From Kiritimatiellia bacterium (lineage in GTDB: Bacteria; Verrucomicrobiota; Kiritimatiellia; JAFGHX01), in assembly GCA_016929905.1 (NCBI GenBank), contig JAFGHX010000271.1:1-39529 (forward strand): DNA of 39,529 bases, given 5' to 3'. Shown piece by piece: positions 22,693 through 31,709 of this stretch. Under the pieces are notes generated by a model. It saw only the letters and a program-made list of their open reading frames with translations, was not told where the DNA came from and did no database searches. A program made the position numbers and the translations under genes. Within the stretch, counting starts at the first letter, position 1, and each line of letters starts with the position of its first letter.

Positions 22693-25085
22693 GGTCCGTC
22701 GCCATCCTTCGCGCCGGATGCCTTACTCACCTGTACGTTGCAGGAATTCCAGCCCGCGTGCCCCTGCCCGGTCGGAATGGCCCCGTTAAGCACGTTCCCG
22801 GATCCCGCCCGGTCCAGCCCGGCCTCCTCATCGAAATCGACCCACGCGCCTTCCCCCATCACGACGACGCCGGGCATGACCCGCACCGTCACGCGCACCG
22901 GCCGCCGCAGACGGCCGTGCCGGCTTTCCACCACCACCCCGTCGCCGTCCGCCAGGCCGCGCGCCGCGGCGTCAAGCGGGTTCATGAGCAACAGCTGCGG
23001 GAACTGGTCCTGCAGCCAGGCGATCTCGTGCAGCGACGAGTGCGTGCGGCCGATGTGATGAAGGCTCACAAGCTGTAACGGATAGGCCCCGTTGCGCCGG
23101 GCGGGCCACGCCGAAAACGTGTCCTCATACCCCTCGACCGGCGGCTGGTAGGCCGGAATCGGCCGGATCGCCGAGTACCCCTTGGCCGCGACCCAGTCCG
23201 CGAGGCCCCGGCAATAGATCTCGAACCGGCCGCTCGGCGTCTTGAGCGGGTGCCGCGCGGGATCGCGCCGGAAATCGGAAAATGCGATGTCCGTGAATGC
23301 ATCGCCCGGGGCACGCGGGATGCGATAGACGGCGCCACGGCGCAGATCGCGAAATGGGAACCGGCCTTCCTGCGGCGCGCCCTGCACGCCAAGCTCGACC
23401 CAATCCTCGGCGGTCACCGAAAACAGCGGCTCGCGGGTGGTCCCGTCGGCCTTCAGAACCCAGGCGCCCCTGACCTCCGCCGCCGCCCGCTCCCGCCACG
23501 ACACCGATTCGATCCCGTCCGGATCGATATGGAGCCGCCGCGCGAGTTCCCTCGCGATCCAGGCGTCATCCCGCGCTTCGTGCTGCGGGGGCAAGACCGG
23601 CTCCGTCCAGAACACATACTCGCGCCGCCCCTTCAGCCCCCCGTCGCGCTCCCACGCCGTCGTTGCCGGCAGGACCAGGTCCGAGTAGGCCGCGTTCGGG
23701 TTGAACACGATGTTCTGGGTCAGCACGAACTCCACCGCGCGATGCGCCGCCACGCCCTTGAGCAGCCCCGGGAACTGGTTCAGCGCCGAGGCCCCGTCGT
23801 GGACCAGCATCCGGATGTTCGCCTTCTCCTTCCGGTCCGGCCCCACCGTGTACTCGGCGCCCAGGACCGCGTCCCACACCTCATTGCGGTTGATCTGCAC
23901 GCGCACGGGGCTGACGCCCGGCCCCGATGCCGGACGCGGCCGGCCCCAGAGCGGCCGCCCGCCGCTGCCCGCTCCGCCGTGCACGCACAGGGCCGTCATT
24001 CTGCCAGGCTCGCCAACGTGGCCCAGCATGCAGCCGAGCGTCCGGAACATCTGCGGCCACGAATCGGCGTTGTGCACGCGGGCCGGCGCCCAGCCCGTCA
24101 GCAACGCGGTCCGCTTCGTCCGCGCCAGGGCAAGCGCGGTCTCCCGGATCTTGGCCGGCGCCGTCCCGCAAATCGCCGCCGCCCAAGCCGGGGATTTCGG
24201 AGTCCGATCGTGAACCCCCAGAACGTAGTCCCTGAAATTCTCGCTCGGGTCTGCGCCGGCCGGCATCGATTCCGCGTCGAACCCGACCGTACAGCGGCGC
24301 AGGAAGTCCCGGTCCAGCAATGGGTTCGACTCCGGGTCGTCCTCCGAGATCAGCACGTGGGCCAGGCCCAGCGCCAGCGCGTGGTCGGTGCCCGGCCGCA
24401 CCGGAACCCAGTCGTCGGCCAGGACCATGACCGAATCGTTGTAGTACGGGTCGATCACGATGAACCGTGCCCCGCGCCGCTTGGCTTCGCGCAGGAAATA
24501 CATCGTGTTGCCGTGCGCACTCCACGCCGGGTTCACGCCCCAGAGCACGAACTGGTCGACGTTGCGCCAGTCCATGCGGTCGTTCTGGCCCGCGTGGCCG
24601 CCGCCGTCGCCCAACCCCACCAGAGCGGCGGAGTGTTTCCACGTTCCCTGCGAGGTCGAGCCCCATACACGCGCCGCGCCGCCGAAACGGTTGATGAACG
24701 GGGCCAACTGGTTGCCCAGTTCCAGAATCGCTTCGTTGCCGTAGCACGCCTTGACTCGCGCAAACTCGCGCGCCGCCAAGTCGAGCGCTTCGGCCCAGTC
24801 GATCCAGACCCACTCGTCACGGCCCCTCAAGTCCCGCGCGCCGCCGTCCGGTTGCCAGTGCTTCCGTTTCATCGGGTGCCGGATCCTGGCCGGGCTGAAC
24901 AGCTCGTCCTTCAGGCACAGGCCGCGGTTGCATGCGCGCATCTGGGGCGCCGCCGGAGAATCTTCGCCCGTGTCGTCCGCGCGTACTTCCACGATCCTCC
25001 CGTCCAGAACCCGTACCCGCAGCGGACAGGAACCGCCCCCGCAGTTGTGGTAACAGGTCGCATTCACCCATCGCTCCGCCGCCAT
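22689..25085 (-). CDS. Molybdopterin-dependent oxidoreductase catalytic subunit (DMSO reductase family)
   Basis: A 798-residue catalytic subunit of the DMSO reductase superfamily. The N-terminal [4Fe-4S] site is C11, C15, C20 and C52 (CYHNCGGGSC...CNRG). The candidate metal-ligand Ser lies in VWGSTSQGTW (S143 or S145), as in DmsA-type rather than nitrate reductase-type enzymes. Later parts show the molybdopterin-binding SDLVLPATTAWE and the C-terminal ARGLADGDGVVV domain. ATG 25085 has GGAGGGGG upstream. No Tat signal is present, since the first Cys follows 10 residues after the start, so the enzyme appears cytoplasmic. Substrate cannot be told. Confidence 0.92.
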   Translation of the reverse strand: MAAERWVNATCYHNCGGGSCPLRVRVLDGRIVEVRADDTGEDSPAAPQMRACNRGLCLKDELFSPARIRHPMKRKHWQPDGGARDLRGRDEWVWIDWAEALDLAAREFARVKACYGNEAILELGNQLAPFINRFGGAARVWGSTSQGTWKHSAALVGLGDGGGHAGQNDRMDWRNVDQFVLWGVNPAWSAHGNTMYFLREAKRRGARFIVIDPYYNDSVMVLADDWVPVRPGTDHALALGLAHVLISEDDPESNPLLDRDFLRRCTVGFDAESMPAGADPSENFRDYVLGVHDRTPKSPAWAAAICGTAPAKIRETALALARTKRTALLTGWAPARVHNADSWPQMFRTLGCMLGHVGEPGRMTALCVHGGAGSGGRPLWGRPRPASGPGVSPVRVQINRNEVWDAVLGAEYTVGPDRKEKANIRMLVHDGASALNQFPGLLKGVAAHRAVEFVLTQNIVFNPNAAYSDLVLPATTAWERDGGLKGRREYVFWTEPVLPPQHEARDDAWIARELARRLHIDPDGIESVSWRERAAAEVRGAWVLKADGTTREPLFSVTAEDWVELGVQGAPQEGRFPFRDLRRGAVYRIPRAPGDAFTDIAFSDFRRDPARHPLKTPSGRFEIYCRGLADWVAAKGYSAIRPIPAYQPPVEGYEDTFSAWPARRNGAYPLQLVSLHHIGRTHSSLHEIAWLQDQFPQLLLMNPLDAAARGLADGDGVVVESRHGRLRRPVRVTVRVMPGVVVMGEGAWVDFDEEAGLDRAGSGNVLNGAIPTGQGHAGWNSCNVQVSKASGAKDGDGP

Positions 25086-25233
25086 CGCCGCCCCCTCCGT
25101 TCCGCAACAGGCTAGACCAGTCCGCCCCCACATTCAACCCCCAAGCGCTGTGGTCGTGTCTCCACCCCCTCCGCTCCGCCCCCATCGCCGCCCTGAAAGA
25201 CATAATTTTACCCTACTAAGCACATGTTTCCAG

Positions 25234-25263
25234 TTTACCATTCAATTATGGCATTAATATAAT
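25234..25263 (+). promoter_or_regulatory. Probable sigma-70 promoter of the GH4 gene
   Basis: A perfect TATAAT (25258-25263) has TTTACC 18 nt upstream (25234-25239), or TTACCA at 17 nt. It sits in a short AT-rich island in otherwise GC-rich DNA and gives a leader of about 25 nt, containing AAGGAG before the ATG at 25294. The rest of the 208-nt divergent gap to the oxidoreductase gene shows nothing clear. Confidence 0.6.
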
Positions 25264-25293
25264 GGCAATATAGTGCAGAAAAGGAGTTAAAGC

Positions 25294-26766
25294 ATGAAGG
25301 TGGCGTTCATCGGGGCGGGAAGTCTGGGGTTCACGCGCAAAGTACTGGCCGATATTCTGACCGTGCCGGAGTTTCGTGACACGACGCAGATCGCGTTCAC
25401 GGATATCAGCAGGCGGAACCTGGCGAGGGTCACGAAGTTGTGCAGGCGGGACATGGCAGCCAACGGTGTGAAGTCGAAGCTCACCGCCACGCTGGACCGG
25501 CGCGCGGCGCTGAAGGGCGCGCACTACGTGATCTGCGTGGTGCGGGTCGGCGGGCTGGAAGCGTTCCAGACGGACGTGGACATCCCGCTGAAGTACGGGG
25601 TGGACCAGTGCGTCGGCGACACGCTGTCGGCCGGCGGCATCATGTACGCGCAGCGTTCGATCCCCGTCCTGCGCGAGTTCTGCAGGGACATCAGCGAAGT
25701 GGCGGCGCCGGGCTGCTATTTCATTTCGCACGTGAACCCGATGGCCATGAACACCTGGGCCTGCACCGCGCACGGGTACGGCGTCAACGTGATCGGGCTG
25801 TGCCACGGCGTGGAAGGCGGGCACCGCCAGATCGCGAACGTGCTGGGCAAGAAGGCTTCGGAGGTCGACATCATCTGCGCCGGGATCAACCACCTGGGCT
25901 GGTACGTTCAGGTGAAGGTCAAGGGGCGCGACATGACCGGCAGGCTGTTGAAAGCGTTCGAGAAGCACCCGCGTTACCGCGAGACGGAGAAGGTGCGCAT
26001 CGACATGCTGCGCCGGTTCGGCTACTACTGCACCGAATCCAACGGGCACTGCAGCGAATACGTGCCGTGGTACCGCAAGCGCGAGAAGGAGATCCGGAAC
26101 TGGATCGACACGAGCAGTTGGATCCACGGCGAGACGGGCGGCTATCTGCGCGTCTGTCGCGAGAACCGGGACTGGTTCAAGACCGATTTCCCCGGCTGGA
26201 TGAAAGCGCCGCCGCGGGAATACCTCCCCGCCAAGCGCACGGGCGAGCACGGCTCCTACATCATGGAGGCGATGGAAACCGGCCGCATCTACCGCGGGCA
26301 CTTCAACGTCCCGAACCAGGGCTGCATCACGAACCTGCCCGACGACTGCATCATCGAAGCGCCCGGCTACGTGGACCGCAACGGACTGAGCGTTCCGCTC
26401 GTCGGCGATCTGCCGGCCGGCTGCGCCGCGGTCTGCAACACGAACATCAACGCGCAACGGCTCGCCGTCCAGGCCGCCGTCACGGGCGACGACGAACTGC
26501 TGCGCCAGGCGATGATGGTCGACCCGCTCGTCGGCGCGGTGTGCAACCCGCCCGAAATCTGGCAGATGGTCGACGAAATGCTCGTCGCCCAGGCCCGCTG
26601 GCTGCCGCAGTACCGCAAAGCGGCCGCCGCCGCCAGGCGCCGGCTGGCCAAGGGCAAGACGGTCAGGACCCGCGAGCACTACAGGGGCGCCGTCCGCTTC
26701 AAGGTCAAATCCGGCGCCCAAAAGGCACGCGAGGTCAAGGCCCGGCAGAAGAAGCGCAGCGCCTGA
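25294..26766 (+). CDS. Family GH4 glycosidase (NAD- and metal-dependent)
   Basis: A 490-residue GH4 enzyme, which cleaves glycosides by an oxidation/elimination route using NAD and a divalent metal. The Rossmann loop is GAGSLGF (7-13). Metal and catalytic motifs are FISHVNPM (N148), GLCHGVEGG (C170-H171) and GINHLGW (H200). The four-residue signature around the metal-binding Cys is CHGV; members with CHG-type signatures have been linked with uronic-acid glycosides, as against CHSV galactosidases and CHEV glucosidases, so an alpha-glucuronidase or galacturonidase is my best guess. Good AAGGAG ribosome site. No signal peptide; cytoplasmic. Confidence 0.9.
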   Translation: MKVAFIGAGSLGFTRKVLADILTVPEFRDTTQIAFTDISRRNLARVTKLCRRDMAANGVKSKLTATLDRRAALKGAHYVICVVRVGGLEAFQTDVDIPLKYGVDQCVGDTLSAGGIMYAQRSIPVLREFCRDISEVAAPGCYFISHVNPMAMNTWACTAHGYGVNVIGLCHGVEGGHRQIANVLGKKASEVDIICAGINHLGWYVQVKVKGRDMTGRLLKAFEKHPRYRETEKVRIDMLRRFGYYCTESNGHCSEYVPWYRKREKEIRNWIDTSSWIHGETGGYLRVCRENRDWFKTDFPGWMKAPPREYLPAKRTGEHGSYIMEAMETGRIYRGHFNVPNQGCITNLPDDCIIEAPGYVDRNGLSVPLVGDLPAGCAAVCNTNINAQRLAVQAAVTGDDELLRQAMMVDPLVGAVCNPPEIWQMVDEMLVAQARWLPQYRKAAAAARRRLAKGKTVRTREHYRGAVRFKVKSGAQKAREVKARQKKRSA

Positions 26767-26779
26767 AAGACGACATAGA

Positions 26780-28078
26780 TCAGGCCTGCTTGTCCCATCC
26801 GGGCGCGACCGGAGTGTGCGCATGCCGCGCGGAGTGCCGGTAGGCGAGGTTCATGCCCGCGTAGAGCACCGGGTGGCGCCAATGCGTCGCGAACCGGCGC
26901 AGGATCGACGGCCACCGGAAGAACGTGCGCCGCGCATAGAGCTGGCCCTCGGCCAGTTCGAGGGCCGTCATGCGGGCCGGCCGGAAGACGACCGTCATGT
27001 GGTTGTAGTGGCGCCAGTCCTCGGTGAACAGGCGCCCCTCCCCCTTCAACGTGTCGTACACCCGCGTGCCGGGATAGGGCGTGAGGATGTTGAACGTGAC
27101 CGAATGCACCCGGCAGGTCATGAGGAAGTCCACCGTCCGCCGGAAGATGCGCGTGTCGTCCGAGTCGAACCCGAACACGACCGAGGCGTGGAACCGGATG
27201 CCCGCCGCCTGGATGCGACGGATCCCGTCCGCCACGTCCTGCAGGTCGCGGAACGATTTCTTCATGCGCTTCATCGATTCCTCGGATACCGTCTCCATCC
27301 CGAAGAACAGGGCCCGGCACCCGCTCGCGTACGCCAACCGCATGAGGTCCTCGCGCAAGGCAAAGGACATGGACGCCTGGCCGACCCAGTAGATGTTCAG
27401 CGGCTTCAGCGCCTTGAACAGCTCCTCGGCATAGGCGGGCCGCCCGATCACGTTGTCGTCCAGAATCAGATGCACTTTCCCGCCGGCCCGCTTGATGTCC
27501 TCCACAACCCAATCGACGGGAAAGCTGCGGATCTTGCGCCCGTAGATCCTGGAGACGGAGCAGAACTCGCAGTTGTAGGGGCAGCCGCGCGTGGTCATGA
27601 CCGGTATCACGTTCAGCCAGCGCTTCACCCGGCCGAGCTCGCGCCGCGGAAAGGGCACGTTCGTCAGGTCCGCGGGCCCGGCCCGGTAGACCGGCTTCGG
27701 ACGGCCGGCCTCGAGGTCCGCGACGACCTGCGGCCAGACCTCCTCCGCCTCCCCGACCACCACCGCGTCCGCGTGCGCCGCCGCTTCCTCCGGCAGGACC
27801 GAGGGGTGAATGCCGCCGAGCACCACTTTCGCGCCCTTCGCGCGGAAGTGGTCCGCCAGCGCGTAGCCGCGCGGCGCGTTCGCCGTCATCAGACTCAGCC
27901 CGACCACGTCCGGGCTGAGCGACATGTCCAGATCGACGAACTCCTCTTCCACAATCCGGATCTCGTGCTTCGGGTCCGTCAACCCGGCCACGAGCTGCAG
28001 CGCGATCTGCGGAATCTGCAGTGCGCCCGGCGTGCGGTGTGTCGCGTCCTGGCAGGGCGAGATGAGCAAAATCTTCAT
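26780..28078 (-). CDS. B12-binding domain radical SAM protein
   Basis: A 432-residue enzyme: N-terminal cobalamin-binding-like Rossmann domain (1-125, with DVVGLSLMTANAPRG and KVVLGGIHPSV), then the radical SAM barrel with CxxxCxxC at C166, C170 and C173 (TTRGCPYNCEFC), then a C-terminal helical tail with FFRWPSILRRF resembling the DUF4070 tail of BchE/HpnJ-like proteins. Such enzymes do difficult methylations, cyclisations or hydroxylations on lipids and secondary metabolites; the substrate is unknown. The base-off His motif is not evident, so real cobalamin binding is uncertain. ATG 28078 has only a weak ribosome site. It is convergent with GH4 (13 nt apart) and 121 nt after the sulfatase. 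Confidence 0.88.
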   Translation of the reverse strand: MKILLISPCQDATHRTPGALQIPQIALQLVAGLTDPKHEIRIVEEEFVDLDMSLSPDVVGLSLMTANAPRGYALADHFRAKGAKVVLGGIHPSVLPEEAAAHADAVVVGEAEEVWPQVVADLEAGRPKPVYRAGPADLTNVPFPRRELGRVKRWLNVIPVMTTRGCPYNCEFCSVSRIYGRKIRSFPVDWVVEDIKRAGGKVHLILDDNVIGRPAYAEELFKALKPLNIYWVGQASMSFALREDLMRLAYASGCRALFFGMETVSEESMKRMKKSFRDLQDVADGIRRIQAAGIRFHASVVFGFDSDDTRIFRRTVDFLMTCRVHSVTFNILTPYPGTRVYDTLKGEGRLFTEDWRHYNHMTVVFRPARMTALELAEGQLYARRTFFRWPSILRRFATHWRHPVLYAGMNLAYRHSARHAHTPVAPGWDKQA

Positions 28079-28199
28079 AGGCGATCCGCAAACGGCGTCG
28101 TGCGCCGTCCGCGAACGTGGCCGGCCACACAACGCAACAGACACACTCTGCCCGCTCGCGCCGCAAAACACAACTCTCTTCGTCAGGCCGCGCCCGGTT

Positions 28200-29681
28200 T
28201 CATACCCGGCCGACCGTTCCGGCCCGATAGTACGCAATCGCCCGGTCGCAGAGCCCGCGGACCGGATCGGCGGTCCGTTCCATCCAGTCGCTCAATCGCC
28301 GGCGCAGATCGTTGGCGGCGTCGCGGTAGTCCGGATGGTTGACCAGATTGCGGGTTTCGTGCGGGTCCGCGGCCAGGTCGTACAACTCGTCCTCGCAGCA
28401 GCAGTTCAGGCCGTACTTCAGAGCGCCGTGCCGGATCGTGCGCTGCGTGGAGACGACGTTGACGACCCCGCCGAATTCCATCACGACCGACTCGCGCCAG
28501 TTCTCGGCTTTGCCTTCGATCAGCGGCAGCAGCGATTCCCCGTGCACGGCGCCGGGCTCCCACTCCCCGTTGGCGATGTCCACGATGGTGGGATAGACGT
28601 CGGCCAGCGACACGAACGCCGAGATGACCTGCCCCTTGTGGCTGCCGTCCGGGAACCGGACAATGAACGGAATGTGGTTCGTCTCCTCGAAGTGGTGCCA
28701 GCCCTTGTCCGTGAGCCCGCCGTGGCTGCCCATCGTCTCGCCATGATCGGCGGTGAAGATGACGACCGTGTCCTTCGCCAGTCCGCTCGCGTCCAGATAG
28801 TCCAGCATCCGGCCGATCTGGCTGTCGATCATGCTCGTGAAGGCGTAGTAGTACCGCAGCATCGTCGCCCAGTCGGCCCAGCTCAAGTGCTCGTGTTTCG
28901 GGTGAATCCGGATCTGGTGCGGGCCCGGTATCATGCGCGACGGCCACTCATAGTTTGGCCAGGTCGGAATCTCGACGCCGCGATACAGGTCCACGAACTC
29001 CTTCGTCGCATAGCAGGGAACGTGCGGCCCCCAGAAATTGTGCCAGAGGAAGAACGGCTTGCCGCGCGTCTTGAACGACTCCATCAGTGCGATGGAGTTC
29101 TCCGCCAGGAAATACGGGACCGTGGATTCGATCGGGCCGGCCAGCTCGCCGGCGGCCCGGATCTGGACCGTCGGTTCCGCCCACTTCTTGACCGCGTGTT
29201 CAAACCCGCGCGCGGCCAGGTACTGCTGGTACTCGGGGTAATGGAACCCGCCCCCGCCGTGGCCAGGAAAGTTCTGCCCCTCGAACCCGACGTTCCGGGG
29301 CAGCGACGGCCGGTTGCTGCCGCCGAACGTCGTCGTCCTGTCGGTGCCCAGATGCCATTTCCCGGAGTAGCCGAGCCCGTAGCCGGCGGCTTCGAGCCGG
29401 CGCGACAGCAGCGACGGCCGGTCCTCCAGCTCGTGCACCGAACAACCCAGATTGTGCACGTTGGCGTTGATGCCGTGCGCATGCGGATACTGGCCGGTCA
29501 TGATCGTCGCCCGCGCCGGACTGCACACCTGGCAGGTGGTGTAGGCGTTGTCGAATCGGACCCCCTCCCGCGCCAGGCGGTCGATGTGCGGCGTGCGGCA
29601 AGGCGTCGGCCCGTAGGCGCCCACAGCCGAAAGGCGGTGCTGGTCGGTGAAAATGAGGAGGACATTGCGCGGCTCGCTCAT
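28200..29681 (-). CDS. Sulfatase (type I, Cys-type formylglycine)
   Basis: A 493-residue sulfatase. The formylglycine motif is CSPAR (C53-R57), metal residues include the TDQH near residue 12 and TADHG in the second half, and GKWHLG carries the conserved Lys and His. No signal peptide: the protein starts with the first catalytic strand (MSEPRNVLLIFTDQH), so it seems cytoplasmic, unlike most polysaccharide sulfatases. It is 9 nt downstream of the phosphodiesterase-like gene, one operon. Needs a formylglycine-generating or anaerobic sulfatase-maturing enzyme encoded elsewhere. Substrate likely a small sulfated sugar or sulfate ester taken into the cell (inference). Confidence 0.93.
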   Translation of the reverse strand: MSEPRNVLLIFTDQHRLSAVGAYGPTPCRTPHIDRLAREGVRFDNAYTTCQVCSPARATIMTGQYPHAHGINANVHNLGCSVHELEDRPSLLSRRLEAAGYGLGYSGKWHLGTDRTTTFGGSNRPSLPRNVGFEGQNFPGHGGGGFHYPEYQQYLAARGFEHAVKKWAEPTVQIRAAGELAGPIESTVPYFLAENSIALMESFKTRGKPFFLWHNFWGPHVPCYATKEFVDLYRGVEIPTWPNYEWPSRMIPGPHQIRIHPKHEHLSWADWATMLRYYYAFTSMIDSQIGRMLDYLDASGLAKDTVVIFTADHGETMGSHGGLTDKGWHHFEETNHIPFIVRFPDGSHKGQVISAFVSLADVYPTIVDIANGEWEPGAVHGESLLPLIEGKAENWRESVVMEFGGVVNVVSTQRTIRHGALKYGLNCCCEDELYDLAADPHETRNLVNHPDYRDAANDLRRRLSDWMERTADPVRGLCDRAIAYYRAGTVGRV

Positions 29682-29690
29682 GCGTTGCTC

Positions 29691-31544
29691 CTATTCGCGA
29701 TCCAGAAACTCCCACAGCACGCTGCCGTCGGCGTCGGCGGGCACCGGCAGGCCGGCGGCGGTGGCGCAGGTGGGCGCCACGCTGGTGATCAGCGTCGGCC
29801 GTTCGCGCCGCACGCCCTTCTTCACGCCCGGCCCGCTGATAATGAAGTACGAGTCGTCGGAATGCGAGCCCGCATTCAGCTGCGGCCAGTCCCACGTGCC
29901 CGTCTCCTCCCGGGTGTGCGTCTTCCAGAACGCGTCCTTGTCGATCCGGCCGAGCGGGTGCGTCTTGGGCGGCACCAGGAAGATGTCGCCCACGCGGTCG
30001 CCGCCCACGGCCAGCCGGCCGGCGTCTTCCATGGGCAGTACGACCCGGTACGCATGCCGCCCGTCGCCGCCGGTCGCGGCGAGCAGCGCCTCGATGATCT
30101 CCTCGCGCAGGGCGAGATACTCGTCGCCCGGCTCCACAATGCCGTCCGGATCGCGGCCCTTGACGTTGAGATACACGTAGTGCGGCGCGCCGAACGCCCG
30201 GGTGCGGGACCAGTCGACATGCCCGGCCTTGTCCTGCACCAGCCAGCCGTGGCGGGCCAGAATCGCGTTCGGATCGCCGTGCCCGCCGCCGAGCCCGGGC
30301 AACTGGGTGTCGCCGCCGTGGTCGGAGACCAGCGCCACCACCGTGTCCGGCCCGGCCGCTTCCAGGACTCGGGCCACGATTTCGTCGCCCCAGCCCATGA
30401 TCTTGTCCCACAGCGCCCAACCCTCCGCCGCGCGGTCCGGCTCGTACATCGGATGGCGCTCGTCGATCATGTACATGGTCAGATGGTTCGTCCAGTCCGG
30501 CCCGTGCCACTTCAACATGAACAGGTCCCACTCCCGCGTGCCGAGAATGTGGCCGGCCGCGTCGCGCCACCAGTTCCCGAGATACTGCTGTTCGTCGAAG
30601 TACGTGGCGATGTCCGACGCGCCGCCCTGCACCACCTGCTGGCGCGAACACTGGATGATGAACGGGCCGCACGCCTGCACCAACTCCGGCGCCAGCGAAT
30701 TCGGATGCACGAAATCATCCTGCGGATAGATCTCGCTGAGGTACAAATGCACCTCCTTCGCGTCCGGGGAGAGAATCAACAGCTTGCCGCGCAGCCCGGC
30801 GTTCACCGGCTTGCCGTCCGCCGTGAACGCGTGGACCTTCCACGCCGTCCATTCCCCCAGCCGGAAGACCTGCAGCGGCTCAACCGCCTGCTTGGATGCG
30901 TACAGTTCGATCCGGTCGTAGCCTGCCCCGCCCTTCAGCATGAGCGCAAAGAGCGGATCCACTTGCCTGTACCGGCTCGCCTCGCGCGGCTGGATCGCCA
31001 CCTCGAACTCCAGCGCGCCGGCCGGCGCGTTGGCCCAGCCGGCGGCGGGTGCCGGCTCGATCTTCGTTACGTGCGGGCCCGGTTTCCTCGGGTGCGTCGT
31101 GTAAGCCATGTCGTCCTGCAGCGCCCGGAACGCGTTGTCCGGCCGGCCGTCCTCGCCGATGTGAATGATGCCGTCCTCAAACCGCAACGGCCAGGACTGC
31201 GACCAGTCAAACACGACGGAGTTCTTCCCCGCCCGGTGCGCCGCACTCCAAAGCTGCTCGGCCAGGCACAGCTCGCCCGGGAAACCCCGAATCCGCCGGT
31301 TCAACGGCGTGCCCGGCAGGTGCGTCGACATGTTGCAGCCCGTCACCCACGGCGAGGCGCCCGTCGCCAAACAGGCCCAGTTCGTGCCCGTCTCCATCGG
31401 AAAACACGGCCACGTCTGCGTGACGCACCCCTCCCGAATCAGTTGCCCGATCGTCGGCAACACACCCCGCTCCACGAACGTCTCCAGAAACTTCAACGAG
31501 ATCGAATCGAACCCGATAATGGCCAACCTGCTGCTCCCGCTCAT
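29691..31544 (-). CDS. Alkaline phosphatase superfamily protein (phosphodiesterase/nucleotide pyrophosphatase type)
   Basis: A 617-residue metal-dependent hydrolase. Catalytic elements: D13 in IIGFDSIS, a Thr nucleophile in ETGTNWACLATG (about T54), a metal Asp/His pair in KWHGPDWTNH and SDHGG, and a late His in GSHSDDSYFIISG. A large insert sits between them (about residues 150-310). No signal peptide, so cytoplasmic like its sulfatase partner. Strong ribosome site AGGAGGGG before ATG 31544. The family splits phosphate mono- and diesters and related groups; the exact bond is not readable. First gene of the two-gene operon, divergent from an AraC regulator. Confidence 0.85.
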   Translation of the reverse strand: MSGSSRLAIIGFDSISLKFLETFVERGVLPTIGQLIREGCVTQTWPCFPMETGTNWACLATGASPWVTGCNMSTHLPGTPLNRRIRGFPGELCLAEQLWSAAHRAGKNSVVFDWSQSWPLRFEDGIIHIGEDGRPDNAFRALQDDMAYTTHPRKPGPHVTKIEPAPAAGWANAPAGALEFEVAIQPREASRYRQVDPLFALMLKGGAGYDRIELYASKQAVEPLQVFRLGEWTAWKVHAFTADGKPVNAGLRGKLLILSPDAKEVHLYLSEIYPQDDFVHPNSLAPELVQACGPFIIQCSRQQVVQGGASDIATYFDEQQYLGNWWRDAAGHILGTREWDLFMLKWHGPDWTNHLTMYMIDERHPMYEPDRAAEGWALWDKIMGWGDEIVARVLEAAGPDTVVALVSDHGGDTQLPGLGGGHGDPNAILARHGWLVQDKAGHVDWSRTRAFGAPHYVYLNVKGRDPDGIVEPGDEYLALREEIIEALLAATGGDGRHAYRVVLPMEDAGRLAVGGDRVGDIFLVPPKTHPLGRIDKDAFWKTHTREETGTWDWPQLNAGSHSDDSYFIISGPGVKKGVRRERPTLITSVAPTCATAAGLPVPADADGSVLWEFLDRE

Positions 31545-31573
31545 GCGCCCCTCCTCCCAGGACTTGTTCTATT

Positions 31574-31602
31574 CCTATACTTCATCAACATGACCAACAA
31601 AT
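31574..31602 (-). promoter_or_regulatory. Weak candidate promoter of the phosphodiesterase-sulfatase operon
   Basis: On the minus strand TATAGG (31579-31574) has TTTGTT (31601-31596) 16 nt upstream. Both boxes are 4 of 6 matches at best. It lies 30 nt before the ATG at 31544 in an AT-rich island, which is the main support. Confidence 0.35.
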
Positions 31603-31606
31603 TCAA

Positions 31607-31635
31607 TGGACTATTACTATTTCCATTTGTACTAT
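31607..31635 (+). promoter_or_regulatory. Candidate promoter of the AraC gene
   Basis: TGGACT (31607-31612) and TACTAT (31630-31635) are separated by 17 nt, in the same AT-rich gap between the divergent genes. Each box matches 4 of 6 consensus bases. It would give a leader of about 70 nt. Confidence 0.4.
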
Positions 31636-31709
31636 AGCTAGACCGAATACCCTGAAGCGGTGTAGGCCGGTCCGGTGGACCTGCACGCGAAAGCCTGCGT
31701 GTAACCGAT

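Noticed and set aside
25246..26823. Minus-strand open frame of 525 codons
   Set aside because: It is antisense to the GH4 gene, which has motifs, a ribosome site and a promoter; the minus frame has none.
28890..28905. TTTCGGGTG-like string inside the sulfatase gene as a third sigma promoter
   Set aside because: It lies in coding sequence, lacks the GCGATTC part, and has no gene start downstream on the right strand.
27924..31637. Open frame of 1237 codons on the plus strand
   Set aside because: It is antisense to the sulfatase and phosphodiesterase-like genes and rich in Arg/Pro/Ala, the usual shadow of high-GC codon use.
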